64,000 nt of DNA from Lacrimispora xylanisolvens (GTDB taxonomy: Bacteria > Bacillota > Clostridia > Lachnospirales > Lachnospiraceae): the NCBI RefSeq assembly GCF_002934545.1, contig NZ_PTJA01000010.1, positions 124,001 to 188,000 of the forward strand, given 5' to 3'. The position numbers and the translations under genes are program-made. The notes below the pieces were generated by a model. The model was not told the DNA's origin. It saw only the letters and a list, made by a program, of their open reading frames with translations, and made no database searches. This document shows, piece after piece, positions 34,454 through 43,469 of this stretch. How positions within the stretch are numbered: position 1 is the stretch's first letter; the number at the start of each line of letters is the position of its first letter.

Positions 34454-36214
34454 ATGAAACGATGTACAGTCTGGTTTAACAATCTGTCTTTATACAAAAA
34501 AATACTGACGGTTTTTCTCCTTGCTCTTTTTGCCCTGTGCCTCACTATCTTTATCAGCATACGAATTCTGGCCAACCGCTACAACGAAGTACTTTATCAG
34601 GCAAATGCCGACTCTTTAAGCCATGTAACCACCTATCTGGAGTCGGAAATGCAGATGGTTGAAAATGTTACGGATAATATTATCGGAGATGCTGTTCTGC
34701 AGGAGAATTTGTCGTTTCTGATTGACAATCCATACAGTGACCGGCGTTCTCTTGCAAAAAGAGACATTTATCAACAGCTCTACTCCTATATCTATCAAAG
34801 CAGATATGTGAAATCCATCAATATCGTGTTAGATGACGGATCCAATATCTGTATGGGGCGTTCGGATGATATCTTTAAATTTAACCGGGCGGAACTTGAC
34901 CGTTCCATTGACCAGTTAAAAGGAAAAGCGGTATGGTCTTCTGCAATTGAACCTGGTGATGATACCGTGTGTGCAAGACAGATCTTAAAGCTTAAATATT
35001 TAAGCCTGAAAAAACTGGCAGGACTCTATGTCACCGTTGATATGGAACACATGATCGAGGATGGTTTAAAAAGCTCCGGCAGTATGGCGGATAATTCCAG
35101 GTTTATCTTAATGACAGGAGAAAAGCGGATCTATCCGGCAGATGCCTATCACCAGGAATACTGTCTGAAACTCATTGCGGACAGGCAGGGCAGGGAAAAT
35201 GCCTATACCATTACATCTCTGGATAATAAAAAGGAGTTTATTATCAACGGATATATTCCCAATGTTGGCTGGGACTATCTTTATTTCAGAGATTATAATC
35301 CCTTATTTCGCAACGTACGCCTCATTACCATGCAGATTCTTTTATATACCTTTTTCATTATTCTGGTTACGGCAATCCTGGTAAATTTACTCTTCCGTTA
35401 TATCTTCCGCCACCTGGACTACTTAATCGAGAAAATCCAGCGTTTTGGGAATGGAGAAGCACCTGTCAGCCGCATCAAGTCCTATGACTATGAGAACAGA
35501 CAGGATGAAATCGGACAGCTCCATCGCAGCTTTGATGAGATGACCCACAGTGTAAAGGTATTAAGAGATGAAAATTATGATAAACAGCTCCTTTTAAGGG
35601 ATTCTACCATTAAGATGCTGCAACAGCAGATTAATCCTCATTTTTTATACAATACGCTGGATACCATTAACTGGATGGCTCAAAAATACGGAGCTGACGA
35701 TATTTCCATGATGGTTCGCTCCCTGGGTAACTTATTCCGCGCTTCCATTGCGGGTCAAAAGGATATCATTCCCCTATCGGAAGAGCTGGAGGTGTTAAAT
35801 GACTATATCCGGATTCAGGAAATGCGTTTTAAAGACAGACTGAATTTTGAACTGGAGGTCCCGGAGAATATCTCCCACATCTTCGTTCCCAAGCTGTGTA
35901 TTCAGCCTTTGGTGGAAAATGCGTTAAAGCATGCCATGGAAGCCACCGACGAAATGTGCTGTATCCGGGTTACCATTAGAGAAATGGAGCTGGATTACCA
36001 GATTAAGGTATCCAATACCGGTTCCATTTTTGATCCTGATTTACTTACCAAAATTGAAAACAAGGAAATCCAGCCCCAGGGTTCGGGTGTTGGACTGGTA
36101 AATATTAATTCCAGATTAAAATTACTTTATGGCAACAATTACGGGCTGAATTTTTACAATAAGAGCGGAATGGCAGTGGTTATGCTGTCCATTCCCAAAG
36201 AACAGGAGGTTTGA
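34454..36214 (+). CDS. YesM-type sensor histidine kinase
   Basis: 586 aa from ATG 34454 (SD GAAAGGAA). Membrane segment near 20-40, extracellular sensor to about 275, second membrane segment near 285-310, HAMP region, then a His_kinase domain with NPHFLYNTLDTINW (phospho-acceptor His near 400), PLVENALKHAM and GSGVGLVNINSRL. Senses an unknown extracellular signal, likely an oligosaccharide or its bound receptor. Overlaps operon with the YesN-type regulator that starts one base after its stop. Confidence 0.92.
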   Translation: MKRCTVWFNNLSLYKKILTVFLLALFALCLTIFISIRILANRYNEVLYQANADSLSHVTTYLESEMQMVENVTDNIIGDAVLQENLSFLIDNPYSDRRSLAKRDIYQQLYSYIYQSRYVKSINIVLDDGSNICMGRSDDIFKFNRAELDRSIDQLKGKAVWSSAIEPGDDTVCARQILKLKYLSLKKLAGLYVTVDMEHMIEDGLKSSGSMADNSRFILMTGEKRIYPADAYHQEYCLKLIADRQGRENAYTITSLDNKKEFIINGYIPNVGWDYLYFRDYNPLFRNVRLITMQILLYTFFIILVTAILVNLLFRYIFRHLDYLIEKIQRFGNGEAPVSRIKSYDYENRQDEIGQLHRSFDEMTHSVKVLRDENYDKQLLLRDSTIKMLQQQINPHFLYNTLDTINWMAQKYGADDISMMVRSLGNLFRASIAGQKDIIPLSEELEVLNDYIRIQEMRFKDRLNFELEVPENISHIFVPKLCIQPLVENALKHAMEATDEMCCIRVTIREMELDYQIKVSNTGSIFDPDLLTKIENKEIQPQGSGVGLVNINSRLKLLYGNNYGLNFYNKSGMAVVMLSIPKEQEV

Positions 36215-36215
36215 C

Positions 36216-37742
36216 ATGCTGAGGTTAATGATTGTAGATGATGAACAGATTATCAGAGAAGCCCTTTCTCAAATGATTGATTATGAATCTTTGGGATATG
36301 AGCTGATCGCAACAGCCAAAAATGGAATGGAGGCCTATGACATCATATGTGATGAATATCCGGATGTAGTGATCACTGATATTCGAATGCCCATTTTAAA
36401 CGGGCTGGATCTCATAGAGCGTTCCATTAAAACAGACTCTAAGATCTCGTTTATTCTGCTTTCCGGTTATAATGACTTCGAATATGCCAAGCAGGCGATG
36501 AAATACGGAGTCCGGTTTTATTTATTAAAACCAACCGATAAAAATGAGCTGATCGATTCTCTTGTCTCCATTCGAAAGGAACGACTTCAGGAAGAAGAGC
36601 GCCGCAAATCCCAGCAGGTGGATCTTTTAAAGACTTTGCACATTCCGCTGGAACAAAGTTTCATCATGGAACTGCTGGAGCATCAGGACACTTTTTCAAG
36701 TGTATTCCATAAATATCAGGAGCTGTTATCTCTGCCTGAAAGCTGCCTCTATGCATGCATCTGCTCCTTTGTAGAAGAACCGTATTTGAAAAATTTCGCC
36801 ACTGATATAGTTAAAATCCTTAATCTGGAAGGGCTTCGTCTGGATTTTTCCATACTATATGTAAAGAATACTGCTGTTCTGATTTTTCCTGCTACCACTC
36901 TTGCAACACAGGAACGGATTAAGAACTCCATTTTAAAGCTGCATTATCCCAATCAGTCCGTTACCTTTGAAACAGAATTTATCCATATGGAAACATCGGA
37001 AAAGTTATTTTACTATGTAATTCAGAAGATCTCCCGTTTTGAGCGGATTCTACTGCTCAGTGAAAAAGGAGAAAGCTATGAGATCAGAAACCATATTACA
37101 GCTCCATGGATGATCAGTCATCTGGAAGATTCCATTACCTCTGCACCGGATATCATTCAGGCAAACGAGCTTTTAAATTCCGTTTTTATCGACTCCATGC
37201 CCCCGGCAACTGCCAGAAGCCTTGCCCTTGGCCTTTTCCTTCAGGCCGATTTAAGCCAGGAAAAGCCGCCCATTGATGCTGCCTGTGACTTTTTCCGCCG
37301 GCTCTATTCCTGTGATAACGTAACGGAAATCCGGAATCTTCTTTCTGTGGTTCTGGTACAGAAAGAGCATGAAACAGGGGGACATAAGGCCAGCTCCAAC
37401 ATCGCGCTGTTAAAAACCTATATCAGGGAACACTTAGACTCAGAGAACCTGTCTTTAAAATGGCTGGCTGAGAATTATCTGTTTGTCAGTGTGGGGTATT
37501 TAAGCAAACAGTTCGTGAAGGAAGAAGGCATGCGTTTTTCCGATTATTTAAACAAAGAGCGCATGGAGGAAGCCATACGGCTGATGACCTACTATCACAA
37601 TGACAACATCAAACAAATCGCAAGGCAGGTGGGATTCGGAAGCAATCCCCAGTATTTCAGCCAGGTATTCAAGCGTTACACAGGTCTTCCACCCACAGAT
37701 TTCATCGAAAAGCTAAAAAACACAAAACATAAAGGAGAATGA
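36216..37742 (+). CDS. YesN-type response regulator (receiver plus AraC domain)
   Basis: 508 aa. N-terminal receiver with VDDEQ, phospho-acceptor Asp in VVITDIRMP near residue 55, and LLKPTDK; C-terminal AraC helix-turn-helix (about 405-505; WLAENYLFVSVGYLSKQF, QVGFGSNPQYFSQVFKRY). Partner of the kinase at 34454. Likely controls the ABC and glycosidase genes on both sides. Confidence 0.92.
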   Translation: MLRLMIVDDEQIIREALSQMIDYESLGYELIATAKNGMEAYDIICDEYPDVVITDIRMPILNGLDLIERSIKTDSKISFILLSGYNDFEYAKQAMKYGVRFYLLKPTDKNELIDSLVSIRKERLQEEERRKSQQVDLLKTLHIPLEQSFIMELLEHQDTFSSVFHKYQELLSLPESCLYACICSFVEEPYLKNFATDIVKILNLEGLRLDFSILYVKNTAVLIFPATTLATQERIKNSILKLHYPNQSVTFETEFIHMETSEKLFYYVIQKISRFERILLLSEKGESYEIRNHITAPWMISHLEDSITSAPDIIQANELLNSVFIDSMPPATARSLALGLFLQADLSQEKPPIDAACDFFRRLYSCDNVTEIRNLLSVVLVQKEHETGGHKASSNIALLKTYIREHLDSENLSLKWLAENYLFVSVGYLSKQFVKEEGMRFSDYLNKERMEEAIRLMTYYHNDNIKQIARQVGFGSNPQYFSQVFKRYTGLPPTDFIEKLKNTKHKGE

Positions 37743-37747
37743 CAACA

Positions 37748-38866
37748 ATGACAAACGAGAGGCTGCTGGAAAAAATCCATCTGGTTGTGGAGAAACTCAT
37801 GAATCTGGGAGGCTGTGACTATGACAAAGACAAATCAGTCAGCTCCACAGACACCAAAAAAGGAATTATACAGAGGGATTTCGGCATTGAAGAATGGGAC
37901 TGGCCTCAGGGTGTTGGTCTCTATGGCTTGTACAAACTACAGGATTTCTATGGAGATGACCGGTATCTTTCCTTTTTTGAAAACTGGTACAGCGGACATA
38001 TGAAAAATGGTCTGCCCTCCAGAAACATCAATACAACGGCTCCCTTCCTCCCCCTATCCTGCCTTCATACCAGTCTGAAAGACTCAGAGAGCTTCTATCA
38101 GCTCTGCACAGAACAGGCAGACTGGCTGATTAACGGGCTTCCAAAAACCACCGACAATGGATTTCAGCATGTAACAAGTGCAATTGGTGACAGGAACGGA
38201 GTAACCTTAAATGAAGGACAGATATGGATTGATACTTTATTTATGTCTGTGCTTTTCTTAAACCGAATGGGTCAGCAGGCAGAAAATCCAGTTTGGAAAA
38301 ACGAAGCCATTCATCAGTTTCTGGTACACATCAAATATTTATTTGATAAACAGACCGGACTCTTCCATCACGGGTTCAGTTTTGAGCGTATGGATAATTT
38401 TGGAGGCATTTTCTGGTGCCGTGGAAACTCCTGGTTCACCTATGGAATCATGGAATTTTTAGATACCTGCGGATCTGATTTAAACGAAGGGGTAAGAACT
38501 TATCTGATTGACACCTTCCGTTCTCAGGCAGCTGCTCTCTTAAAGCTCCAGGCTCCCTCCGGATTGTGGAGAACTGTACTGACCGATGAAACCAGCTACG
38601 AAGAGGTATCGGGTTCCGCCGCCATTGCCGCCGGTATTTTAAGAGGTGTAAAGGCGGGAATTTTAGATGGTACCTGCAAAGAAGCGGCAGACCGCGCAAT
38701 CTCTGCTATATGCGATAACATTTCTGAAGACGGAACCGTCCTCAATGTTTCAGCAGGGACTGGAATCGGTATGGACGGCGACCACTATAAAAATGTTCTA
38801 ATCATGCCTATGGCCTATGGTCAGGCACTTGCTCTTACAGCATTGTGTGAGGCACTTGAAAAATAA
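37748..38866 (+). CDS. Glycoside hydrolase family 88/105, unsaturated uronyl hydrolase (copy 2)
   Basis: 372 aa from ATG 37748; AAGGAG lies ten bases upstream, while the ATG at 37739 is too close to it. Motifs WIDTLFMSVLF (catalytic Asp), HHGFSFERMDN and FWCRGNSW parallel the copy at 18224-19300, with GLPSRNINTTAP shared. Cotranscribed with the YesMN pair. Two such hydrolases suggest two different unsaturated uronyl linkages or reaction stages. Confidence 0.87.
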   Translation: MTNERLLEKIHLVVEKLMNLGGCDYDKDKSVSSTDTKKGIIQRDFGIEEWDWPQGVGLYGLYKLQDFYGDDRYLSFFENWYSGHMKNGLPSRNINTTAPFLPLSCLHTSLKDSESFYQLCTEQADWLINGLPKTTDNGFQHVTSAIGDRNGVTLNEGQIWIDTLFMSVLFLNRMGQQAENPVWKNEAIHQFLVHIKYLFDKQTGLFHHGFSFERMDNFGGIFWCRGNSWFTYGIMEFLDTCGSDLNEGVRTYLIDTFRSQAAALLKLQAPSGLWRTVLTDETSYEEVSGSAAIAAGILRGVKAGILDGTCKEAADRAISAICDNISEDGTVLNVSAGTGIGMDGDHYKNVLIMPMAYGQALALTALCEALEK

Positions 38867-38881
38867 AACTTCCCTGCTATA

Positions 38882-38928
38882 AAAAGAGGCGAAAAGAACG
38901 TTACTGCTCCGTTCTTTTCGCCTCTTTT
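38882..38928. terminator. Bidirectional terminator
   Basis: 19-bp stem AAAAGAGGCGAAAAGAACG and its complement with a 9-base loop. The last codons of the minus-strand AraC gene lie inside the stem. Confidence 0.88.
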
Positions 38929-39764
38929 CTATATTTCAAAGGCGTTGCATCCGTATGCTTTTTGAATACCCGTTCGAAATAAGTAACACTTTCAAAGCCC
39001 AGAACTTCTGATATCTCTGTTACAGAATACTCACTGTTTAAAAGCAGTTCCCTGCCTTTCCGCACCCTTGCTAAATTTCTGTATTCATTAACTGAAAACC
39101 CTGTCACTTCCCGAAAAATACGGCTTAAATAGGATTTACTGATAAAGAACCGTTCTGCCAGTTCTTCCAGACTCTCTGGTGTCTCACAATGGAGAGTAAG
39201 ATATTCCGCCACCTCATGCACTTTACCATGCTTTGAGGTCTGAACCGTAACAGGCATATCCTTTAACAGGTTTTTTTTGCGGCTTCTGTAAACCATAAGA
39301 AGAATTCTGGAAATCATAAGGCGAACCATGACTTCATACCGTTCTCTCCTGCCTTTTATTTCATCTCTGATTGACAGGAGCAGGGATTTCATCTCCTCCC
39401 ATTCCTTTTCAGAAAGTCTTGCAACCCCATAATAATCGCCAAACAGCTTTTCCAGCGAAGTAACCCCTGCATGATTTAACCATGACTCCAGATACCTGCC
39501 GTTAAGCTGGAGCAAAATACGGTCATGGCTTCCGCTTCCGGCCTGGCTTGTCTTATGCACCTGCTGCCGGTTGACCAATACCACATCTCCGGTCTTTACG
39601 TAATAGGTTTCTTTTTCAATAAAATAATAACGTTCTCCGCTTAAGAGAAAATACAACTCATAAGTATCATGAAAATGCTTCATTGTCATGGAAAATCCGT
39701 CATCTCTTGCCACCTCATCGATAACTACGCCTTCCATACTCTCTTCAAATATGATTCGTTCCAT
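38901..39764 (-). CDS. AraC-family transcriptional regulator
   Basis: 287 aa from ATG 39764 (SD AGGAGAGG). N-terminal cupin domain (KHFHDTYELYFLLSG, VKTGDVVLVNRQQVH) and C-terminal double helix-turn-helix (FFISKSYLSRIFREVTGFS, VLGFESVTYFERVFKKH). Divergent from the GH4 gene; two AT-rich palindromes in the spacer are possible targets. Its 3' end lies in the shared terminator. Confidence 0.88.
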   Translation of the reverse strand: MERIIFEESMEGVVIDEVARDDGFSMTMKHFHDTYELYFLLSGERYYFIEKETYYVKTGDVVLVNRQQVHKTSQAGSGSHDRILLQLNGRYLESWLNHAGVTSLEKLFGDYYGVARLSEKEWEEMKSLLLSIRDEIKGRRERYEVMVRLMISRILLMVYRSRKKNLLKDMPVTVQTSKHGKVHEVAEYLTLHCETPESLEELAERFFISKSYLSRIFREVTGFSVNEYRNLARVRKGRELLLNSEYSVTEISEVLGFESVTYFERVFKKHTDATPLKYRKEAKRTEQ

Positions 39765-39824
39765 TTTCCTCTCCTGATCAGTAGCCAAAAGTATGATTAT
39801 TGCAAAATAAGCATCTATTTTATT

Positions 39825-39857
39825 AGTATTATAATACTATAATGCATTATAATATGC
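39825..39857. promoter_or_regulatory. Two AT-rich palindromes over the GH4 promoter region
   Basis: AGTATTATAATACT (39825-39838, perfect) and GCATTATAATATGC (39844-39857, nearly perfect). Each contains TATAAT, so one is likely the -10 box of the GH4 promoter and both may be operators. Confidence 0.4.
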
Positions 39858-39912
39858 AATAGAGAGTGATACGAACCTATTCAATATTTCTTAGTTTCAG
39901 GAGGAAACCTTT

Positions 39913-41310
39913 ATGAAATACGAAAACAACAAAGTAAGTGATATTAAAATCGCTTACATCGGCGGCGGTTCCAGAGGCTGGGCATGGACATTTATGACTG
40001 ACCTTTCCATGGATGATTCCATGAGCGGAACAATCCGGCTTTACGACATTGATCCTGCTGCTTCAAAAAACAATGAAATTATTGGCAGCCAGCTGAGCGC
40101 CCGCAAGGATACCATCGGAAAATGGGATTATGTCCAGTCTGATTCTTTAAAAGATGCGCTGACAGGCTGTGATTTTGCTGTTATCTCCATTCTCCCGGGA
40201 ACCTTCGACGAGATGGATTCTGATGTCCATCTTCCGGAAAGACTTGGTATCTATCAGTCAGTTGGTGATACAGCCGGCCCTGGCGGTATGATCCGTGCAC
40301 TGCGTACCATCCCAATGTTTGTTACCATAGCAGAAGCAATCAGGGATTACGCACCTGATGCCTGGATTATTAACTATACAAACCCAATGTCACTGTGTGT
40401 TAAGACCCTTTATCATGTATTTCCACAGATTAAGGCATTTGGCTGCTGTCACGAAGTATTCGGTACCCAGAAGGTGTTAAAGGGTATCTGTGAGGAAACC
40501 CTGGGACTGGAATCCATTGACCGCAGGGACATTCATGTCAATGTTCTTGGTATTAACCATTTTACCTGGTTTGATGAGGCCTCTTATAAAGGAATCGACT
40601 TATTTCCTGTTTACCGGGATTATATCAATGCTCATTATGAAGAGGGCTATGAAGAGCCGGATAAAAACTGGGCAAACAGCACATTTGAATGCGCTCACCG
40701 GGTGAAGTTTGACCTGTTCCGCCGCTATGGTCTGATTGCAGCTGCAGGAGACCGTCACCTTGCAGAATTCATGCCTGGAACCGATTATCTGAAAGATCCG
40801 GAAACGGTTAAATCCTGGAAATTCGGTCTCACCACCGTTGACTGGAGAAAGAATGACTTAAAAGAACGTCTGGAAAAGAGCCGCCGTCTGGCTGACGGAG
40901 AACAGGAGATTGAGTTAAAACCGTCAGGAGAAGAAGGAATTCTGTTAATTAAATCCTTATGCGGTCTCGAACGAACCATCAGTAATGTAAATATACCAAA
41001 CTCTTTCTTACAGATTGCAAATCTGCCTAAAGATGCAGTTGTGGAGACAAATGCAGTATTTAGCCGCGACAGCATTAAACCCGTAATCGCAGGTTCCATT
41101 CCTGAGGAAGTGCTGGAACTGATAAAACCCCACGTTGCAAATCATGAGCGCATTTTAAAAGCAGCTCTTACCTGCGACCGCACACTGGTTTATGAAGCTT
41201 TCTTAAGCGATCCTCTGGTAAAAGGCAGAGCAAGCGACGAAGAAGTGAAAAAGCTGGCGGATGATATGATTGAAAATACCAGAATTTACTTGCCGGAAGG
41301 CTGGAATTAA
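39913..41310 (+). CDS. Glycoside hydrolase family 4, LplD-type alpha-galacturonidase or alpha-glucuronidase
   Basis: 465 aa. NAD-binding IGGGSRGWAW near residue 17, NYTNPMS near 155, metal-binding Cys in GCCHEVFG near 178 and His in GINHFTWF near 213: the NAD/Mn-dependent GH4 redox mechanism. GH4 enzymes next to Lpl-type transporters (as B. subtilis lplD) cut alpha-galacturonides, and others cut alpha-glucuronides. The CHEV tetrapeptide is seen; I recall it in alpha-glucosidase and alpha-galacturonidase subgroups, but I am not sure of the assignment. SD AGGAGGAAA. Monocistronic: followed by a strong terminator. Confidence 0.85.
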   Translation: MKYENNKVSDIKIAYIGGGSRGWAWTFMTDLSMDDSMSGTIRLYDIDPAASKNNEIIGSQLSARKDTIGKWDYVQSDSLKDALTGCDFAVISILPGTFDEMDSDVHLPERLGIYQSVGDTAGPGGMIRALRTIPMFVTIAEAIRDYAPDAWIINYTNPMSLCVKTLYHVFPQIKAFGCCHEVFGTQKVLKGICEETLGLESIDRRDIHVNVLGINHFTWFDEASYKGIDLFPVYRDYINAHYEEGYEEPDKNWANSTFECAHRVKFDLFRRYGLIAAAGDRHLAEFMPGTDYLKDPETVKSWKFGLTTVDWRKNDLKERLEKSRRLADGEQEIELKPSGEEGILLIKSLCGLERTISNVNIPNSFLQIANLPKDAVVETNAVFSRDSIKPVIAGSIPEEVLELIKPHVANHERILKAALTCDRTLVYEAFLSDPLVKGRASDEEVKKLADDMIENTRIYLPEGWN

Positions 41311-41317
41311 TGAATGA

Positions 41318-41358
41318 GGAACATGGCCGCAGATAGTTTCACACTGCGGCCATGTTCC
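41318..41358. terminator. Bidirectional terminator
   Basis: 15-bp perfect stem GGAACATGGCCGCAG and its complement with an 11-base loop, between the GH4 and cysteine-synthase-type genes. Confidence 0.88.
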
Positions 41359-41373
41359 TATCCAACTGCAAAA

Positions 41374-42285
41374 TCAGTCAAGGATATGCTTGCTGAAATA
41401 CCGTTCTGCCCTGTCCGGCAGAATCACAGCAATCCGTCCGAAGGTTATACTGTCTGCAAGTTTTCTGGCAGCCGCTAATGCAGCTCCAGATGAGGAACCT
41501 GCAAAAATGCCCTCATACCTGGCGATATTTTTCACCTCATCAAACGCCTCCGCATCACTAATTTTAATCACACGGTCAACAAGAGACATATCCATGGTAT
41601 CAGCAACAAAATCATTGCCAATTCCCTCTATTTCGTAGTTTGCGTGTTCCCCTCCCCCCAGTGTGGAACCGATGGGATCCGCCAGTACTCCTTTTATCTC
41701 AGGATTCTGCTCTTTTAAATATTTCATAATACCCGTAAATGTACCCCCGCTCCCTGCACCGGCAACCACATAATCCAAATTTCCATTTAGATCCCGATAC
41801 AATTCCGGACCGGTAGTCTCATAATGAGCCAAAGGGTTTGCCATATTTTTAAACTGTTCCAGGGTCACCGAATTGTGAATGCTCTTTCTCAGCTCTTCCG
41901 CTTTTCTTGTTGCACCAAGCATTCCTTCGTCCAATGGAGTCGAAATAATTTCTGCTCCCAGCGCTTTTAAAAGAATCTGTTTCTCCTGAGAGAATTTTTC
42001 TGGAATGACAAAGATAAGACGATACCCAAGATTAAGGGCAGCAAATGCGATACCAAGCCCTGTGTTCCCTGCTGTAGCTTCAATGATCGTATCTCCTGGT
42101 TTTAAGACTCCCCGCTTTTCTGCATCCTGGATCATATAGGTCCCGATCCGGTCCTTAACGCTTCCGGAAGGATTATAAAACTCCAGTTTTCCATAGATCT
42201 GCACCTTATCTGGAAATCCCAGATGATCCAGTCTGACAAGAGGCGTATTGCCAATTAGATCCTTCATAGAATCGTACAGACTCAT
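41374..42285 (-). CDS. cysK: Cysteine synthase-type PLP enzyme (O-acetylserine sulfhydrylase or cystathionine beta-synthase)
   Basis: 303 aa from ATG 42285, which overlaps the stop of the upstream transsulfuration gene (ATGA). PLP Lys in NPSGSVKDRI near residue 45, ATAGNTG near 75, and the GSGGTFTG phosphate loop near 180. Forms cysteine, or cystathionine from homocysteine and serine or O-acetylserine (as B. subtilis MccA); the pairing with an MccB-like gene favours the second. Last gene of the operon. Confidence 0.85.
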   Translation of the reverse strand: MSLYDSMKDLIGNTPLVRLDHLGFPDKVQIYGKLEFYNPSGSVKDRIGTYMIQDAEKRGVLKPGDTIIEATAGNTGLGIAFAALNLGYRLIFVIPEKFSQEKQILLKALGAEIISTPLDEGMLGATRKAEELRKSIHNSVTLEQFKNMANPLAHYETTGPELYRDLNGNLDYVVAGAGSGGTFTGIMKYLKEQNPEIKGVLADPIGSTLGGGEHANYEIEGIGNDFVADTMDMSLVDRVIKISDAEAFDEVKNIARYEGIFAGSSSGAALAAARKLADSITFGRIAVILPDRAERYFSKHILD

Positions 42286-43439
42286 TGTTTCGCCTCCCGG
42301 ATTGCCTGTTCTAAGTCTGCGGCAAGATCCTTTCCATGTTCTATTCCAACAGAAAGCCGGATAAGCCCATCTGTAATACCAACCTTTTCCCGAATCTCCC
42401 TTGGAATTGAGGCATGGGTCATGGTTGCTGGATGGCAAACCAAAGATTCCACACCCCCCAGACTTTCTGCCAGAGCAATCAATTTCAGGCTTTCAAAGAA
42501 TCGATTGATACTGTATCCTTCCTTAAGTTCAAAAGATATCATAGCTCCCCCGTTCTTCGCCTGCTTCAAGTTTATATCATAGCCCTGTGCATCCGGAAGT
42601 CCGGGATAATAAACCGTTTTTACTGCTTCATGTTCTTTTAATAATTTTGCAAGCTCCACAGCATTTTCCACATGCCGGTCCATTCTGACACTCAGAGTTT
42701 TGATGCTGCGGATCAGCAGGAATGAATCAAATGGCTGCAGTACTCCCCCTGTCGCATTCTGAATGAAATGAAGCCTTTCTCCAAGTTCTTTTGACCGGAC
42801 CACAACAAGGCCGGCAATTAAGTCACTGTGGCCTCCAAGATATTTAGTCGCCGAATGAAGGACAATATCAGCTCCCAGTTCCAGTGGACGTTGGATATAA
42901 GGAGTCATAAATGTGTTGTCAACTACCAGCAATGCTTCCCTTTTTTTCACAAGTTCCGCCACGGCTTTTATATCTGTTACTGTCAGAAGAGGGTTTGCCG
43001 GACTCTCTATAAGAACTGCTTTTACATCCGGAGTGAGTGCCTGGGAAAGTGCCGTAAGGTCTGTGGTATCAGCGATGGTATAGGAAAATCCAAAATTCTG
43101 AAAGACCTTATCCAGAACGCGGAAAGTACCCCCATAGACGTTGCTTGATATAACAATTCTATCGCCGCTTTTAAAAAGACTTAGTACCGCAGTAATAGCA
43201 GCCATTCCAGAAGCAAAGGCAAATCCTGATTCTCCATTTTCCAGTTCTGCAATCAACAATTCCAGTGCCTCGCGTGTAGGATTTCCCGTACGTGAATATT
43301 CATATCCTCTGTTTTTTCCCAATCCATCCTGCATATACGTTGATGTTTGATAGATCGGAGTATTTACCGCACCGGTTCGTTCATCTCCATAGATACCTCC
43401 ATGAATCAGAGCTGACTCTATATACTCATAATTTTTCAT
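42282..43439 (-). CDS. Cystathionine gamma-synthase/lyase-type PLP enzyme
   Basis: 385 aa, Cys/Met metabolism PLP family. PLP Lys in SATKYLGGHSDL near residue 205; YEYSRTGNPT near 45-55; ESLGGVESLVCHPATMTHAS near 330. Likely cystathionine gamma-lyase/homocysteine lyase (MccB) or a gamma-synthase. Translationally coupled to the cysteine-synthase-type gene. Thirty bases downstream of the SsuB-type ATPase gene in the same operon. Confidence 0.88.
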   Translation of the reverse strand: MKNYEYIESALIHGGIYGDERTGAVNTPIYQTSTYMQDGLGKNRGYEYSRTGNPTREALELLIAELENGESGFAFASGMAAITAVLSLFKSGDRIVISSNVYGGTFRVLDKVFQNFGFSYTIADTTDLTALSQALTPDVKAVLIESPANPLLTVTDIKAVAELVKKREALLVVDNTFMTPYIQRPLELGADIVLHSATKYLGGHSDLIAGLVVVRSKELGERLHFIQNATGGVLQPFDSFLLIRSIKTLSVRMDRHVENAVELAKLLKEHEAVKTVYYPGLPDAQGYDINLKQAKNGGAMISFELKEGYSINRFFESLKLIALAESLGGVESLVCHPATMTHASIPREIREKVGITDGLIRLSVGIEHGKDLAADLEQAIREAKQ

Positions 43440-43469
43440 GATAAGACCTCCTATTAATGAAATAATTTA

